Positions 51,589-60,375 of a stretch of 64,000 nucleotides of DNA are shown one piece after another. The DNA is taken from contig QFPN01000004.1 in the NCBI GenBank assembly GCA_003241695.1, forward strand, positions 496,001 to 560,000, given 5' to 3'. The notes under the pieces were generated by a model. It was given only the letters and a program-made list of their open reading frames with translations. It made no database searches and was not told the DNA's origin. The DNA comes from Ancylobacter novellus (GTDB taxonomy: Bacteria > Pseudomonadota > Alphaproteobacteria > Rhizobiales > Methylopilaceae). The position numbers were made by a program, and so were the translations under genes. Each line of letters starts with the position of its first letter. The first letter of the stretch is position 1.

Positions 51589-53103
51589 TCACACGGCGCG
51601 CAGGAAGGTCTCGTAGACCGGGTTGCGGGTCTCGTCCTCGTAAGGATAGCCGAGGCTCGCAATCCGGCTCTCGAAGCGCGCCCGATCTTCGGGCGGCACC
51701 TCGAGCCCGACCAGCACGCGGCCATAGTCCGCGCCGTGGTTGCGGTAATGGAACAGCGTGATGCTCCAGTCGGTCCCCACGGCGTCGAGGAACCGCATGA
51801 GCGCGCCCGGACGCTCGGGAAACTCGCAGCGCAGCACGATCTCGTCGGGCAGAGCCGCCGGCCGGCCCCCGACCATGTAGCGGACATGAAGCTTCGCGGT
51901 CTCGTTGCCGCTGAGGTCGACGGCCCTGTAGCCGGCGCGCTCGATCGCGGCGATCAGAGCGGGCTTTTCGCGCGCGGCGTCGGCGATCTTCACGCCGACG
52001 AACACCTGCGCGGCGTCCGCGCCCGCGTAGCGGTAGTTGAACTCGCTGATCGTCCGGTCGCCGATCAGCTCGATGAAGCGCCGGTAGCTGCCGCGCGTCT
52101 CCGGGATGGTGACGGCGAGCAGCACCTCGCGCTCCTCGCCGACCTCGGCGCGTTCGGCGACGTGGCGCAAGCGGTCGAAGTTGATGTTCGCGCCGCTGTT
52201 GATCGCGATCAGCGCGCCTGCGCCCTTCCCGCCCCTCGCCGCATAGGCCTTGAGGCCTGCGAGCGACAGCGCGCCGGCCGGCTCCGACAGGACGCGCGTC
52301 TCCTCGAAGATGTCCTTCACGGCCGCGCACATGGCGTCGGTGTCGGCGACCACGATCTCGTCGAGGAGATCGCGGCACAGCCGGAAGGTCTCCTCGCCCG
52401 CCTGCCGCACCGCCACGCCGTCCGCGAACAGACCGACGCGCGGCAGCACGACCCGCTCGCCGGCTTCGATCGCGGCCTTCATCGAGGCCGCGTCGGCGGG
52501 CTCGACGCCGACGACCTTCACATAGGGGCGCAGATATTTGACGTAGGAGGCGACGCCCGCGGCGAGGCCCCCGCCGCCGATCGGCACGAACACGGCCTCG
52601 ATCGGATGGGGATGCTGCTGCAGGATCTCGACCGCGACGGTCCCCTGCCCCGCGATCACGTAAGGATCGTCGTAAGGGTGGACGAAGACCAGCCCGCGGG
52701 TCTCCGCGAGCATGCGAGCGTGCGCATAGGCGTCGTCGAAGGCGTCGCCGTGCAGCACCACCTCCGCGCCGAGCCTGCGCACCGCGTCGATCTTGATCGG
52801 GGGCGTCGTGACCGGCATCACGATCACGGCCGTGATCCCGAGCCGCGCGGCCGAGAGCGCGACGCCTTGCGCGTGGTTGCCCGCGGAGGCGCAGATCGCG
52901 CCGGCGCGCCGCTCGTCGTCCGTCATCTGGGCCATGCGGTTGTAAGCGCCGCGGATCTTGAACGAGAAGATCGGCTGCAGGTCCTCCCGCTTCAGCAGCA
53001 CGTCGCGGCCCAGCCGGGCGGAGAGCTTCGCCATCGGATCGAGCGGCGTCCAGGCCGCGACGTCATAGACGCGGGAGTCGAGGATCTCGCGCACGTAATC
53101 CAT
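51589..53103 (-). CDS. ilvA: Threonine ammonia-lyase, biosynthetic (IlvA)
   Basis: Deaminates threonine to 2-oxobutanoate, the first step of isoleucine synthesis. The 504-residue protein has the PLP lysine K49 in PIFSFKIRGAYN, the SAGNHAQGVALSA segment, the phosphate loop VPIGGGGLAAG and two C-terminal ACT-like regulatory domains (one around EVLLAVTIPETRGSYRRF, one around ILRCEFPERPGALMRFL), which is the isoleucine-inhibited long form. It begins with ATG 53103 and is divergent from dmeF. thrC, also in this window, makes its substrate. Confidence 0.96.
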   Translation of the reverse strand: MDYVREILDSRVYDVAAWTPLDPMAKLSARLGRDVLLKREDLQPIFSFKIRGAYNRMAQMTDDERRAGAICASAGNHAQGVALSAARLGITAVIVMPVTTPPIKIDAVRRLGAEVVLHGDAFDDAYAHARMLAETRGLVFVHPYDDPYVIAGQGTVAVEILQQHPHPIEAVFVPIGGGGLAAGVASYVKYLRPYVKVVGVEPADAASMKAAIEAGERVVLPRVGLFADGVAVRQAGEETFRLCRDLLDEIVVADTDAMCAAVKDIFEETRVLSEPAGALSLAGLKAYAARGGKGAGALIAINSGANINFDRLRHVAERAEVGEEREVLLAVTIPETRGSYRRFIELIGDRTISEFNYRYAGADAAQVFVGVKIADAAREKPALIAAIERAGYRAVDLSGNETAKLHVRYMVGGRPAALPDEIVLRCEFPERPGALMRFLDAVGTDWSITLFHYRNHGADYGRVLVGLEVPPEDRARFESRIASLGYPYEDETRNPVYETFLRAV

Positions 53104-53262
53104 GATCGGGCTCCGCTTCGACGCCGGCCGGGGAGGATGCGGCCGCAGGCGTAGCGGTTAGCCGCTCCGGGCGCCAAACAGAAGGGTCTTGCGCAAGAGA
53201 GCGGGAGCGACGTTGACGCGGCCGGGCCGCCACGCGATCTCTTGGCTGCAAGGAGACCCGCG

Positions 53263-54237
53263 ATGCACCAGACCGCAGCCGGCCGCGCCAGCTTCGGACA
53301 CGCCCACAGCTTCCTCGGCGAGGATCACGCGAGGAACGAGCGGCGCACCGCGCTCGTGGTCGCGATCACCGCCGCCGCGATGGTCGTCGAGATCGTCGCC
53401 GGCTGGGCCTTCGGCTCGATGGCTCTGCTCGCAGACGGCTTTCATATGGCGACCCATGCCGGCGCGATCGGCGTCGCGGCGCTCGCCTACCGCGTGGCGT
53501 CGCGGCGCGCCGCCGACCCGCGGCGCGCCATGGGGGCGGGCAAGGTCGGCGACCTCGCGGGCTTCGGCAACGCGGTCGTGCTTGGCGTCGTGGCCCTGCT
53601 GATCGGCTGGGAATCGATCGCCCGGCTCGCCTCGCCCCAGCCCGTCGCCTACGCCGAAGCCACCGTGGTCGCGGTCCTCGGCCTGCTGGTCAACATCGTC
53701 TGCGCCATGCTGCTCGGAGGCGGCCATCCGCACGCCCACGGGCATGCGGACGATCACGGTCACCAGCACGCACATGATCACGGGCAGGCCCATGGCCATG
53801 ACGACCACAATCTCCGCGGCGCCTATCTCCATGTCCTTGCCGACGCGCTGACGTCGGTCGTCGCGATCGTCGGCCTCGCGGCCGGCTGGCTACTCGGCTG
53901 GCGGTGGATGGACCCGGCTGTCGGCGCGCTCGGCGCCGTCATGATCGCGTCGTGGTCGGTCTCGCTCGCGCGCCAGACCGGCCGCACGCTGGTCGATTCG
54001 CCCGTCGACGAAGCGCTTGAAGGCGAGATCCGCCGTCGGCTCGAGACCGGCGACGTCGCGGTTACGGATCTTCACGTCTGGCGCGTCGGCCCCGGCCATC
54101 TGGCCGCGATCGTGTCGCTCGTAACGCACGATCCGCAGGAGCCTGCGGCCTACAAGGCGAAGCTTTCGGACCTCGACGGCCTGAGCCACGTCACCGTGGA
54201 GGTCAATCGCTGCCCGGACGCCGCCTGCGCGGCGTGA
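53263..54237 (+). CDS. dmeF: DmeF-type CDF metal efflux transporter
   Basis: A cation diffusion facilitator that exports divalent metals, in DmeF mainly cobalt and nickel. From ATG 53263 (AAGGAG upstream) it has 324 residues. It begins HSFLGEDHARNERRT, the DmeF signature. Metal site residues lie in MALLADGFHMATH and YLHVLADALTSVVA. Between helices IV and V a loop at about residues 155-185 has twelve histidines in roughly 28 residues. A short C-terminal cytoplasmic domain ends with CPDAACAA. No DmeR repressor gene is adjacent. Confidence 0.92.
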   Translation: MHQTAAGRASFGHAHSFLGEDHARNERRTALVVAITAAAMVVEIVAGWAFGSMALLADGFHMATHAGAIGVAALAYRVASRRAADPRRAMGAGKVGDLAGFGNAVVLGVVALLIGWESIARLASPQPVAYAEATVVAVLGLLVNIVCAMLLGGGHPHAHGHADDHGHQHAHDHGQAHGHDDHNLRGAYLHVLADALTSVVAIVGLAAGWLLGWRWMDPAVGALGAVMIASWSVSLARQTGRTLVDSPVDEALEGEIRRRLETGDVAVTDLHVWRVGPGHLAAIVSLVTHDPQEPAAYKAKLSDLDGLSHVTVEVNRCPDAACAA

Positions 54238-54252
54238 GGCGCGCCGTTCGCC

Positions 54253-55623
54253 TCAATAGGCCATGTCGGCGAAGACCGGGTCGACCGAACCGCCCCACGG
54301 CCCGTCGAAACGCGCCAGCAGATCCTCGGCCAGCGTCCGCTCGTCCTCGACCACCCGCAGCAGCGGCTTCAGGTGGATGGTCTCGTCCTCGCCGAGCCAG
54401 TTGAGCCGCTTGCGCCGCTTCAGCCCCGCGGAGGCGAACGCGAGCGCGTCCTTCGCGACGTCGAGCACGCTCCGCCCGGCGACCGTCGCGCGCAGGCCTT
54501 CGCGCGGAACGGCGTCGCGAAGCGCCTGCCGCTGCTCGGCCGTCCAGCCCTTCACCAGTTCCCAGGCGGCGTCGAGGCTCTCGGCGTCGTAGTAGATCCC
54601 GCCCCAGAAAGACGGCAGCGCGCAGATGCGGTTGGTCGGACCGCCGTCCGCGCCGCGCATCTCGAGGAAACGCTTGAGGCGAACCTCGGGGAAAATCGTC
54701 GAGAGATGGTTGGCCCAGTCCGACATCGTCGGCAATTCGCCCGGAAGCTGCTCCAGCCTTCCGGCCATGAGGTCGCGGAAGGATGCGCCGGCGACGTCGT
54801 GATAGGTCTCGCCGCGCTTCACGAAATACATCGGCACGTCGAGCGCGTAATCGACATATTGCTCGAAGCCAAAACCGTCCTCGAAGGCGAAGGGCAGCAT
54901 GCCGGCGCGGTCGTTGTCGGTGTCGCGCCAGATCTCCGAACGCGCCGAGAGAAAGCCGTTGGGCCGCCCCTCGGTGAAGGGCGAGTTGGCGAACAGCGCG
55001 GTGGCGATCGGCTGCAGCGCGAGGCCGACGCGCATCTTCGTCACCATGTCGGCTTCGGACGAGAAGTCGAGGTTCGCCTGCACCGTGCAGGTCCGGTACA
55101 TCATGTCGAGGCCGCGCGTGCCGACCTTCGGCATATAGCGCGTCATGATCCCATAGCGGCCCTTGGGCATGACGGGCGTCTCGGCCAGCGTCCACTTGGG
55201 GCTCATGCCGAGACCGAGGAAGCCGATCCCGAGCGGCTCGGCGATCTCCCGCACCTGGGCGAGATGGGCGTGGAGTTCCGAACAGGTCTGGTGGACGTTG
55301 TCGAGCGGCGCGCCCGAAAGCTCGAACTGGCCGCCCGGCTCGAGGCTGATCGCGCCGCCGCCGGTGACGTCGTAGAGGCCGATGATCTTGCCGGCGTCGA
55401 GGATCGGCTCCCAGCCAAGCAGCGCCTGCATGCCTTCAAGCAGCGCGCGGATGCCGTCCGGCCCCTCATAGGCGACCGGCGACAGGTCGGCGCGGCGGAA
55501 CGGAAACTTCTCGTGCTCCGTGCCGATCTTGAACTCGGACGCCGGCCTGCAGCCGGCCTCGATCCACGCGACGAGGTCGTCCCGCGAGGTCAGCGCGGTC
55601 GTGTCGGTCTGGTCGCGGGCCAT
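54253..55623 (-). CDS. gshA: Glutamate-cysteine ligase, plant type
   Basis: Joins glutamate and cysteine, the first step of glutathione synthesis. The 456-residue protein is of the plant/alphaproteobacterial class, with KIGTEHEKFPF near residue 32, GGAISLEPGGQFELSGAP, GFLGLGMSPKW, MYRTCTVQANLDFSSE and MSDWANHLSTIFPEVRLKRF. It is monofunctional and lacks a GshB part. It begins with ATG 55623 and is convergent with dmeF. It makes the glutathione relevant to metal tolerance and KefB gating. Confidence 0.96.
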   Translation of the reverse strand: MARDQTDTTALTSRDDLVAWIEAGCRPASEFKIGTEHEKFPFRRADLSPVAYEGPDGIRALLEGMQALLGWEPILDAGKIIGLYDVTGGGAISLEPGGQFELSGAPLDNVHQTCSELHAHLAQVREIAEPLGIGFLGLGMSPKWTLAETPVMPKGRYGIMTRYMPKVGTRGLDMMYRTCTVQANLDFSSEADMVTKMRVGLALQPIATALFANSPFTEGRPNGFLSARSEIWRDTDNDRAGMLPFAFEDGFGFEQYVDYALDVPMYFVKRGETYHDVAGASFRDLMAGRLEQLPGELPTMSDWANHLSTIFPEVRLKRFLEMRGADGGPTNRICALPSFWGGIYYDAESLDAAWELVKGWTAEQRQALRDAVPREGLRATVAGRSVLDVAKDALAFASAGLKRRKRLNWLGEDETIHLKPLLRVVEDERTLAEDLLARFDGPWGGSVDPVFADMAY

Positions 55624-55699
55624 GCGGGGAGGATCTCGAGGCGGAAGGTCGCGCCGTCAGTTAGGCGGTCGGGAGCCGGCCGTAAAGGGATAAGGCCGT

Positions 55700-55727
55700 C
55701 TCCCCTCCCCTTGCGGGAAAGGGGAAG
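55700..55727. repeat. Short palindrome, CCCTCCCC family, copy B
   Basis: CTCCCCTCCCC pairs imperfectly with GGGAAAGGGGAAG around TTGC, lying between gshA and the L,D-transpeptidase gene on the same strand. Its form resembles the palindromes at 48331-48354 and 63678-63711. It may act as a factor-independent end for the L,D-transpeptidase message, though the T stretch is weak. Confidence 0.5.
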
Positions 55728-55747
55728 AGAAAGCCGCGCCTTCGCCC

Positions 55748-56428
55748 TCAGGCCTTGATGATGACCGTCGCGCCGACGTCGGCGCGGTCGTAGAGGTCGA
55801 TCACGTCGTGGTTGAACATCCGCACGCAGCCCGACGACATCGCGAGACCGATCGACTTCGGATAGTTGGTGCCGTGGATGCGGTAAGAGGAGTCGCGCCC
55901 GCCCTGGAACAGATACATGGCGCGCGCGCCGAGCGGGTTCTTCAGCCCGCCGGGCATGCCGCCCGCCCAGGGGCCGTTGGTTTTCGGATCGCGCTTGATC
56001 ATCGAGGCGGTCGGCGTCCAGCGCGGCCATTTGGCCTTGTGGGCGATCTTCGCCCGGCCGCTCCACTCCATGCCCTCGCGGCCGACGCCGATGCCGTAGC
56101 GGATCGCCGTCCCGCCCTTCTCGACCAGATAGAGCCGGCGCTGCGAGGTCTCGACCACGATCGTGCCGGGCTTTTCGCCGGTCGGATCGGTCACCCGGCG
56201 GCGCAGCACCGACGAGTCGACGGCGGTGTAATCCATCGCAGGCAGCGGATGCTCCTCGTCGGCCTGCGCGCCGTAGATCTTCGAATAGCTGAAGCCGGAA
56301 TCGCCGAACTCGTCGAACATGCCCGAGCGCATGCCCGAACAGGCGGCGAGGCCGAGCGGCATGGCGGCGACGAAGGCGCGTCGGGACAACCGGAGCGCGG
56401 CCGGGGCGGAAAGGGCGTCGTCGGTCAT
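55748..56428 (-). CDS. Short L,D-transpeptidase (YkuD), Tat-type lipoprotein signal
   Basis: An exported cell-wall enzyme. From ATG 56428 it has 226 residues: a signal with LSRRAFVAAMPLGLAACSG, which combines a twin-arginine pair and a lipobox ending in C, and a YkuD domain with TIVVETSQRRLYLVEKGG, YGIGVGREG, and the catalytic YRIHGTNYPKSIGLAMSSGCVRM. I chose 56428 over the in-frame ATG at 56458 because the latter lies inside the U run of the terminator for the upstream gene. It is about half identical to the next L,D-transpeptidase, a tandem duplication. Confidence 0.88.
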   Translation of the reverse strand: MTDDALSAPAALRLSRRAFVAAMPLGLAACSGMRSGMFDEFGDSGFSYSKIYGAQADEEHPLPAMDYTAVDSSVLRRRVTDPTGEKPGTIVVETSQRRLYLVEKGGTAIRYGIGVGREGMEWSGRAKIAHKAKWPRWTPTASMIKRDPKTNGPWAGGMPGGLKNPLGARAMYLFQGGRDSSYRIHGTNYPKSIGLAMSSGCVRMFNHDVIDLYDRADVGATVIIKA

Positions 56429-56457
56429 GGGCGTGGCGTCATCATCTGCAGGGGTCA

Positions 56458-56496
56458 TAAAAACGGAAGGCCGGGCCGCCCTGAGGCGACCCGGCC
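56458..56496 (-). terminator. Rho-independent terminator between the two tandem L,D-transpeptidases
   Basis: Read on the minus strand: a 12-base stem (56485-56496 with 56469-56480, one G-U pair), a four-base loop, then TTCCG and five T (56459-56463). It follows the stop codon of the gene at 56570-57295 by about 75 bases. It suggests that the two paralogs are separate transcripts. Confidence 0.78.
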
Positions 56497-56569
56497 ATCG
56501 CACGCCGACGCGCCGAAGGCGCCCGGCGATGGATCCGCTCTCCCCCGAGGCGGACCCGAACCTCGTCGA

Positions 56570-57295
56570 TCACGAACGGACCACGACTTTCGTGCCGAGC
56601 GGCACGCGTTCGTAAAGGTCGATCACGTCCTGATTCATCATGCGGATGCAGCCCGACGAGACGGCCTTGCCGATCGAATAGGGCTCGATCGTCCCGTGGA
56701 TGCGATACAGCGTGTCCTTGTCGCCCTGCCAGAGCGTCAGCGAGCGCGCGCCGAGCGGGTTGCCGGGGCCGCCGGGCATGCCGTCGGCGTAAGGGCGGGC
56801 GTGCGGATCGCGCGCGACCATCTCCGCCGGCGGATGCCAGTCGGGCCATTCGAGCTTGCGGCGGACATAGGCCTCGCCGGACCAGGCGAAGCCTTCGCGG
56901 CCGACGCCGACGCCGTAGCGGATCGCCGTGCCGTCGTTCTGCACGAGATAGAGGTGACGCTCGCGCGGATCGATGACGATGGTGCCGGGCGCCTCGCCGG
57001 TCGTGTTCGGCACGGTCTGCTTCAGGAAGCGCGGGTCGACCTTGTCGAGGTTCACCGCCTTGACCGGATAAGGCTCGCTCGCCGAAATGCCGTCGCCGTA
57101 GCGGCTCGAGCTGTCTAGGTCGCCGACGATCGGGCCGGCGATCACCGGCGGAACCGGCGCGGGCGCGAAAGCGTGGGCGGGCGCCTGCACGGCCGCTTGG
57201 CTCGGCGGCAGCGGACGGGACGTCACGCAGGCGGCGAGCGCGAGCGGAAGCGTCGCGATAAGGGCGATCCGTCCCAGAACTCTCAGATGCGGCAT
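56570..57295 (-). CDS. Short L,D-transpeptidase (YkuD), lipoprotein
   Basis: From ATG 57295 it has 241 residues: a lipoprotein signal ending LALAAC at residue 23, a Pro/Ala linker, and the YkuD domain with TIVIDPRERHLYLVQNDG, YGVGVGREGFAWSG and the catalytic YRIHGTIEPYSIGKAVSSGCIRM. Both cysteine and histidine of the active site are intact. An ATG at 57331 also fits, with an extra 12 residues. Its close paralog lies directly downstream. Such enzymes make 3-3 crosslinks or attach proteins to peptidoglycan; which of these cannot be told. Confidence 0.88.
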   Translation of the reverse strand: MPHLRVLGRIALIATLPLALAACVTSRPLPPSQAAVQAPAHAFAPAPVPPVIAGPIVGDLDSSSRYGDGISASEPYPVKAVNLDKVDPRFLKQTVPNTTGEAPGTIVIDPRERHLYLVQNDGTAIRYGVGVGREGFAWSGEAYVRRKLEWPDWHPPAEMVARDPHARPYADGMPGGPGNPLGARSLTLWQGDKDTLYRIHGTIEPYSIGKAVSSGCIRMMNQDVIDLYERVPLGTKVVVRS

Positions 57296-57548
57296 GCGAT
57301 CACGAAGACGAAAAGATGACGCTGTCGACATGGAACGAATTCGCGCTACTCGTGTGAGGCGCTCGCCGCATCGGCTGCGATCACGCCCAAGCCCCAAGGA
57401 TATACGCCGGTCCGCGCGGAGCCGGCACGCCAAGTTGCCGACGCCGCCGCGATCCTGCCGCGGTGCGGCATTTGAGCAACGCAGGCGTCGGCCGCCGGGA
57501 ATCCGGGATCGCCCAAGACACTCTATGGATGACGTGGTTAACGAAGGG

Positions 57549-58298
57549 TCAATGTCCGGCGCGCCAGTCCCCGGCGACGGCCTGCACCACGGCGAGGGCC
57601 GCGACCGCCGCGGTGTCCGCGCGCAGGATTCGCGGCCCAAGCCCGATCCGCACGATCGAGGGCGTCGCGAGCAGCGCCTTGCGCTCGGCCGGGTCGAAGC
57701 CGCCCTCGGGACCGATCAGCACGGCGATCGGGCGTCCGGCCAGCGCCATCAGAGGCTGCGTCGGCCCTTCGCCGGCCGCCTCCTCGTCGCAGAAGACGAG
57801 CGCCTCGCCCTCCGGCCAGCCCGCCAGGACCGCGTCGAGCGCGGCGGGCACGTCGATCTCGGGCAGCGAAAGGACGCCGCACTGCTCCGCGGCCTCGACC
57901 GCGTTGGCGCGCATGCGCTCGAGATTGAGGCGCGCGACCTGGGTGCGTCGGGTGATGACGGGCGAGAGGCGCGAGACGCCCATCTCGACCGCCTTCTGCG
58001 CCATGTAGTCGAGCCGGGCGTGCTTCAGCGGCGCGAACAGGAAGCGCAGCCGCCCCGGCGCGGTCTGGGGCCGGGTCCGCTCCTGCGCCTCGGCCCGGAC
58101 GCGCTTCTTCGCGACCTCTACGAGCCGGGCGGCCCATTCGCCGTCCCGCCCGTTGAAGACGAGAAGCCCATCGCCCTCCCCCATGCGCATGACGTTGCGC
58201 AGGTAGTTCGCCTGACCGTCCTCGAACGCGATCTCGGCGCCCTCGGCGAGCGGCGCGTCGACGAACAGGCGGACGGAGGAGAAATCGTAAGCGGCCAT
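57549..58298 (-). CDS. rsmE: 16S rRNA m3U1498 methyltransferase RsmE
   Basis: Methylates N3 of uridine 1498 in 16S rRNA. From ATG 58298 the 249-residue protein starts MAAYDFSSVRLFVDAPL and holds an N-terminal PUA-like domain, then the SPOUT domain with LFAPLKHARLDYMAQKAVEMGV, the knot loop PIAVLIGPEGGFDPAE and the LGPRILRADTAAVAALAV end, all typical of RsmE. The much longer open frame upstream is antisense to ubiA and is not real. It is divergent from ubiA with a 75-base gap. Confidence 0.94.
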   Translation of the reverse strand: MAAYDFSSVRLFVDAPLAEGAEIAFEDGQANYLRNVMRMGEGDGLLVFNGRDGEWAARLVEVAKKRVRAEAQERTRPQTAPGRLRFLFAPLKHARLDYMAQKAVEMGVSRLSPVITRRTQVARLNLERMRANAVEAAEQCGVLSLPEIDVPAALDAVLAGWPEGEALVFCDEEAAGEGPTQPLMALAGRPIAVLIGPEGGFDPAERKALLATPSIVRIGLGPRILRADTAAVAALAVVQAVAGDWRAGH

Positions 58299-58373
58299 GA
58301 CCAACGCTCTACGCCGGATGCGGGCCTCGCCGTCAAGGCGGCGGCGTCCTCGGCGCTTGACCGCGGGCGCGCG

Positions 58374-59333
58374 ATGGCGTCGCCTGCGGCGATCATGACC
58401 GCCCAATCCTCCCCCGGCGCCGTCGCCGACGCGCTTCCCTCGAACTGGGTCGACCGCCGCGCGCCCGCGGCGTGGCGGCCCTATCTCCGCCTCGCGCGCG
58501 CCGACCGACCGATCGGGGCGTGGCTGCTGTTCTGGCCCTGCGCCTGGTCCTCGGCGCTCGCCGCGGTCGCATCGGTCGAGGCGTTTCCGAACCCCGTCCA
58601 TCTCGCGCTGTTCGCCGTCGGGGCCGTGGCGATGCGCGGCGCGGGCTGCGCCTACAACGACCTCGTCGACCGCGACATCGACGCCAAGGTCGCGCGCACA
58701 CGGTCGCGGCCGCTGCCGTCGGGCCAGATCACGCCGAAGCAGGCGGCGATCTTCCTCGCGGCGCTGCTGCTCGTCGGGCTCGCGGTGCTGCTGTCGCTGC
58801 CGCCCTTCGCGATCCTTGTCGGCCTCGGCTCGATCCTGCCGGTCGCGCTCTATCCGTTCATGAAGCGCATCACCTGGTGGCCGCAGGCGATGCTCGGCGT
58901 CTGCTTCGGCTGGGGCGCGCTGATGGGCTGGGCCGCGACTTTCCACGCGCTCGCCGCCGCCCCGCTCGCGCTGCTCGCCGCGGCGTTCCTGTGGATCATC
59001 GGCTACGACACGATCTACGCGCATCAGGACAAGGAGGACGACGCCCTCGTCGGCGTCGGCTCGACCGCGCTGCTGTTCGGGGCGCGCACGCGGCCGATCC
59101 TCGCGGGCCTTTATGCGGGAGCCGTCGCCCTGCTCGCGCTCGCGGCTCTGCTCGCGGGCGGCGGCGTCCTCGCCTTTCTGGGCGTCGCGGCCTTCGCGGC
59201 CCACTGCGCATGGCAGACCGTAAGGCTCGACATCGACGACCCGACGCTCTGCCTGAAACTGTTCAAGTCAAACCGCGAGGCCGGGGCGCTCGTCTTCCTC
59301 GGCTTCGCCGCCGACGCCCTGCTGCGCCTCTGA
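58374..59333 (+). CDS. ubiA: 4-hydroxybenzoate polyprenyltransferase
   Basis: Attaches the isoprenoid tail to 4-hydroxybenzoate in ubiquinone synthesis. The 319-residue membrane protein has about nine helices, the first Asp-rich motif in YNDLVDRDIDAKVARTRSRPLPSG and the second in YDTIYAHQDKEDDALVG, and the RADRPIGAWLLFWPC start of UbiA. ATG 58374 and ATG 58395 both fit; neither has a strong ribosome site. A small membrane peptide follows nine bases later. The cytochrome oxidase in this window would use the resulting quinone pool indirectly. Confidence 0.94.
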   Translation: MASPAAIMTAQSSPGAVADALPSNWVDRRAPAAWRPYLRLARADRPIGAWLLFWPCAWSSALAAVASVEAFPNPVHLALFAVGAVAMRGAGCAYNDLVDRDIDAKVARTRSRPLPSGQITPKQAAIFLAALLLVGLAVLLSLPPFAILVGLGSILPVALYPFMKRITWWPQAMLGVCFGWGALMGWAATFHALAAAPLALLAAAFLWIIGYDTIYAHQDKEDDALVGVGSTALLFGARTRPILAGLYAGAVALLALAALLAGGGVLAFLGVAAFAAHCAWQTVRLDIDDPTLCLKLFKSNREAGALVFLGFAADALLRL

Positions 59334-59341
59334 GGCCGACC

Positions 59342-59479
59342 ATGACCGAGAACCGCCCCGTGAAGGACCCGCTGAGCCCCTCGCACCGGCGCTTCGTGCT
59401 GTCGCAGGCTGGCCTGCGGCTCTGGCTGATGGCGGCGGTCGTGGTCGCGCTCGGCGTGTGGCTGTTCGTCGAGTTCTGA
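59342..59479 (+). CDS. 45-residue single-span membrane peptide
   Basis: A small frame starts with ATG at 59342, nine bases after the ubiA stop, with GAGGCC as a weak ribosome site. The peptide has a charged N-terminus (TENRPVKDPLSPSHRRF) and one hydrophobic helix (LWLMAAVVVALGVWLFVEF), ending right after it. I do not recognise the family. The position suggests co-translation with ubiA. It could be a small accessory of quinone synthesis, but this is not shown. The next gene is convergent, 13 bases away. Confidence 0.6.
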   Translation: MTENRPVKDPLSPSHRRFVLSQAGLRLWLMAAVVVALGVWLFVEF

Positions 59480-59491
59480 ACCGACGCCTCG

Positions 59492-60076
59492 TCAGTTCCG
59501 GGCGATGATCTCGCGTTCGTCGCGATGCACCGGCGTCTCAGCCGTAAGGCGACCCGTCCGGCGCTTGGCCTGGAAGCGGGTCCGGCGGCCCTTCAAGAAA
59601 CCCTTGCCGCGGCGCGGCCGGGGGCGGCCGACCTCGAGCGCGCCGATGCGCGCCGTGGGCGTCCGACGAACGCCGTCGAGCTCCTCGATCAGCAGCGGCA
59701 GCGCGAGCGCCTTCGCCCAGGAGCGCCATTCGGCGAGCCCGTCGCCGTCATGCGGCTCGACCGCAAGCGGCACGTCGAGCGCCCGGTCGCGATGGGCGAG
59801 CACCACCTCGACGCGATCGGCCTCGGGCCTGTCGCCGGGGGCGAGCCGCATCGCGACGCCCGTGAAGGTCGAAATCGGCACCGCGATGCGCATCGACATG
59901 CTCCCGATCGTTCTGTCCACCACCACGCGCGCGCTTGTCAGCGTCACGCGCCGCTCGCCGTCGTCCGCGCCGGCGTCGGGCGCCGTGAAGCGGACGGGAA
60001 GAGCTTGGGGGTCGAGCCGGCAAGCCGACCCCGTTCCGGCGCACGACTGCGCGCCGGTTTCGGTCTGACGTCTCAC
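59492..60076 (-). CDS. DUF6101 family protein
   Basis: A 194-residue protein, which I believe is DUF6101, restricted to this order. The GTG at 60076 has AGGGAGA seven bases upstream. The protein has no signal peptide or membrane helix. A beta-rich middle part (TLTSARVVVDRTIGSMSMRIAVP, FTGVAMRLAP) looks folded; the C-terminus is very basic and rich in Arg and Lys (RPRPRRGKGFLKGRRTRFQAKRR), as in nucleic acid-binding tails. Function unknown. Confidence 0.75.
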   Translation of the reverse strand: MRRQTETGAQSCAGTGSACRLDPQALPVRFTAPDAGADDGERRVTLTSARVVVDRTIGSMSMRIAVPISTFTGVAMRLAPGDRPEADRVEVVLAHRDRALDVPLAVEPHDGDGLAEWRSWAKALALPLLIEELDGVRRTPTARIGALEVGRPRPRRGKGFLKGRRTRFQAKRRTGRLTAETPVHRDEREIIARN

Positions 60077-60375
60077 TGTCCAGTCTCCCTGAAGGCCCGG
60101 TTTCTTTCGGGCTCTTCGCTTGTCTTCACGACCATGACTGGTCAGCCGCCGCCATCGGCTTAACGGGACTGGTGAATCCTTCCCTATTCAGGGGTCTGGA
60201 CTGCCCGATCTCGGCTCATGCTGAAGACGAGCTTTACGCGGTCGGTAAGAATGCGACGAACCGCTGCGCTTGCGCCCGGGCGCGCATCCCGACACTTATT
60301 GGGACAGGCGCGCCGCATCGCGGGAGCGTCGCGCCGAACCTTTCTCCGCCGCTCTCCCGAACACATAGAGTTGCC

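Noticed and set aside
57296..57548. Antisense or small gene in the gap before rsmE
   Set aside because: Frames here are short and without ribosome site or conserved features; I take it as the promoter region of the L,D-transpeptidase.
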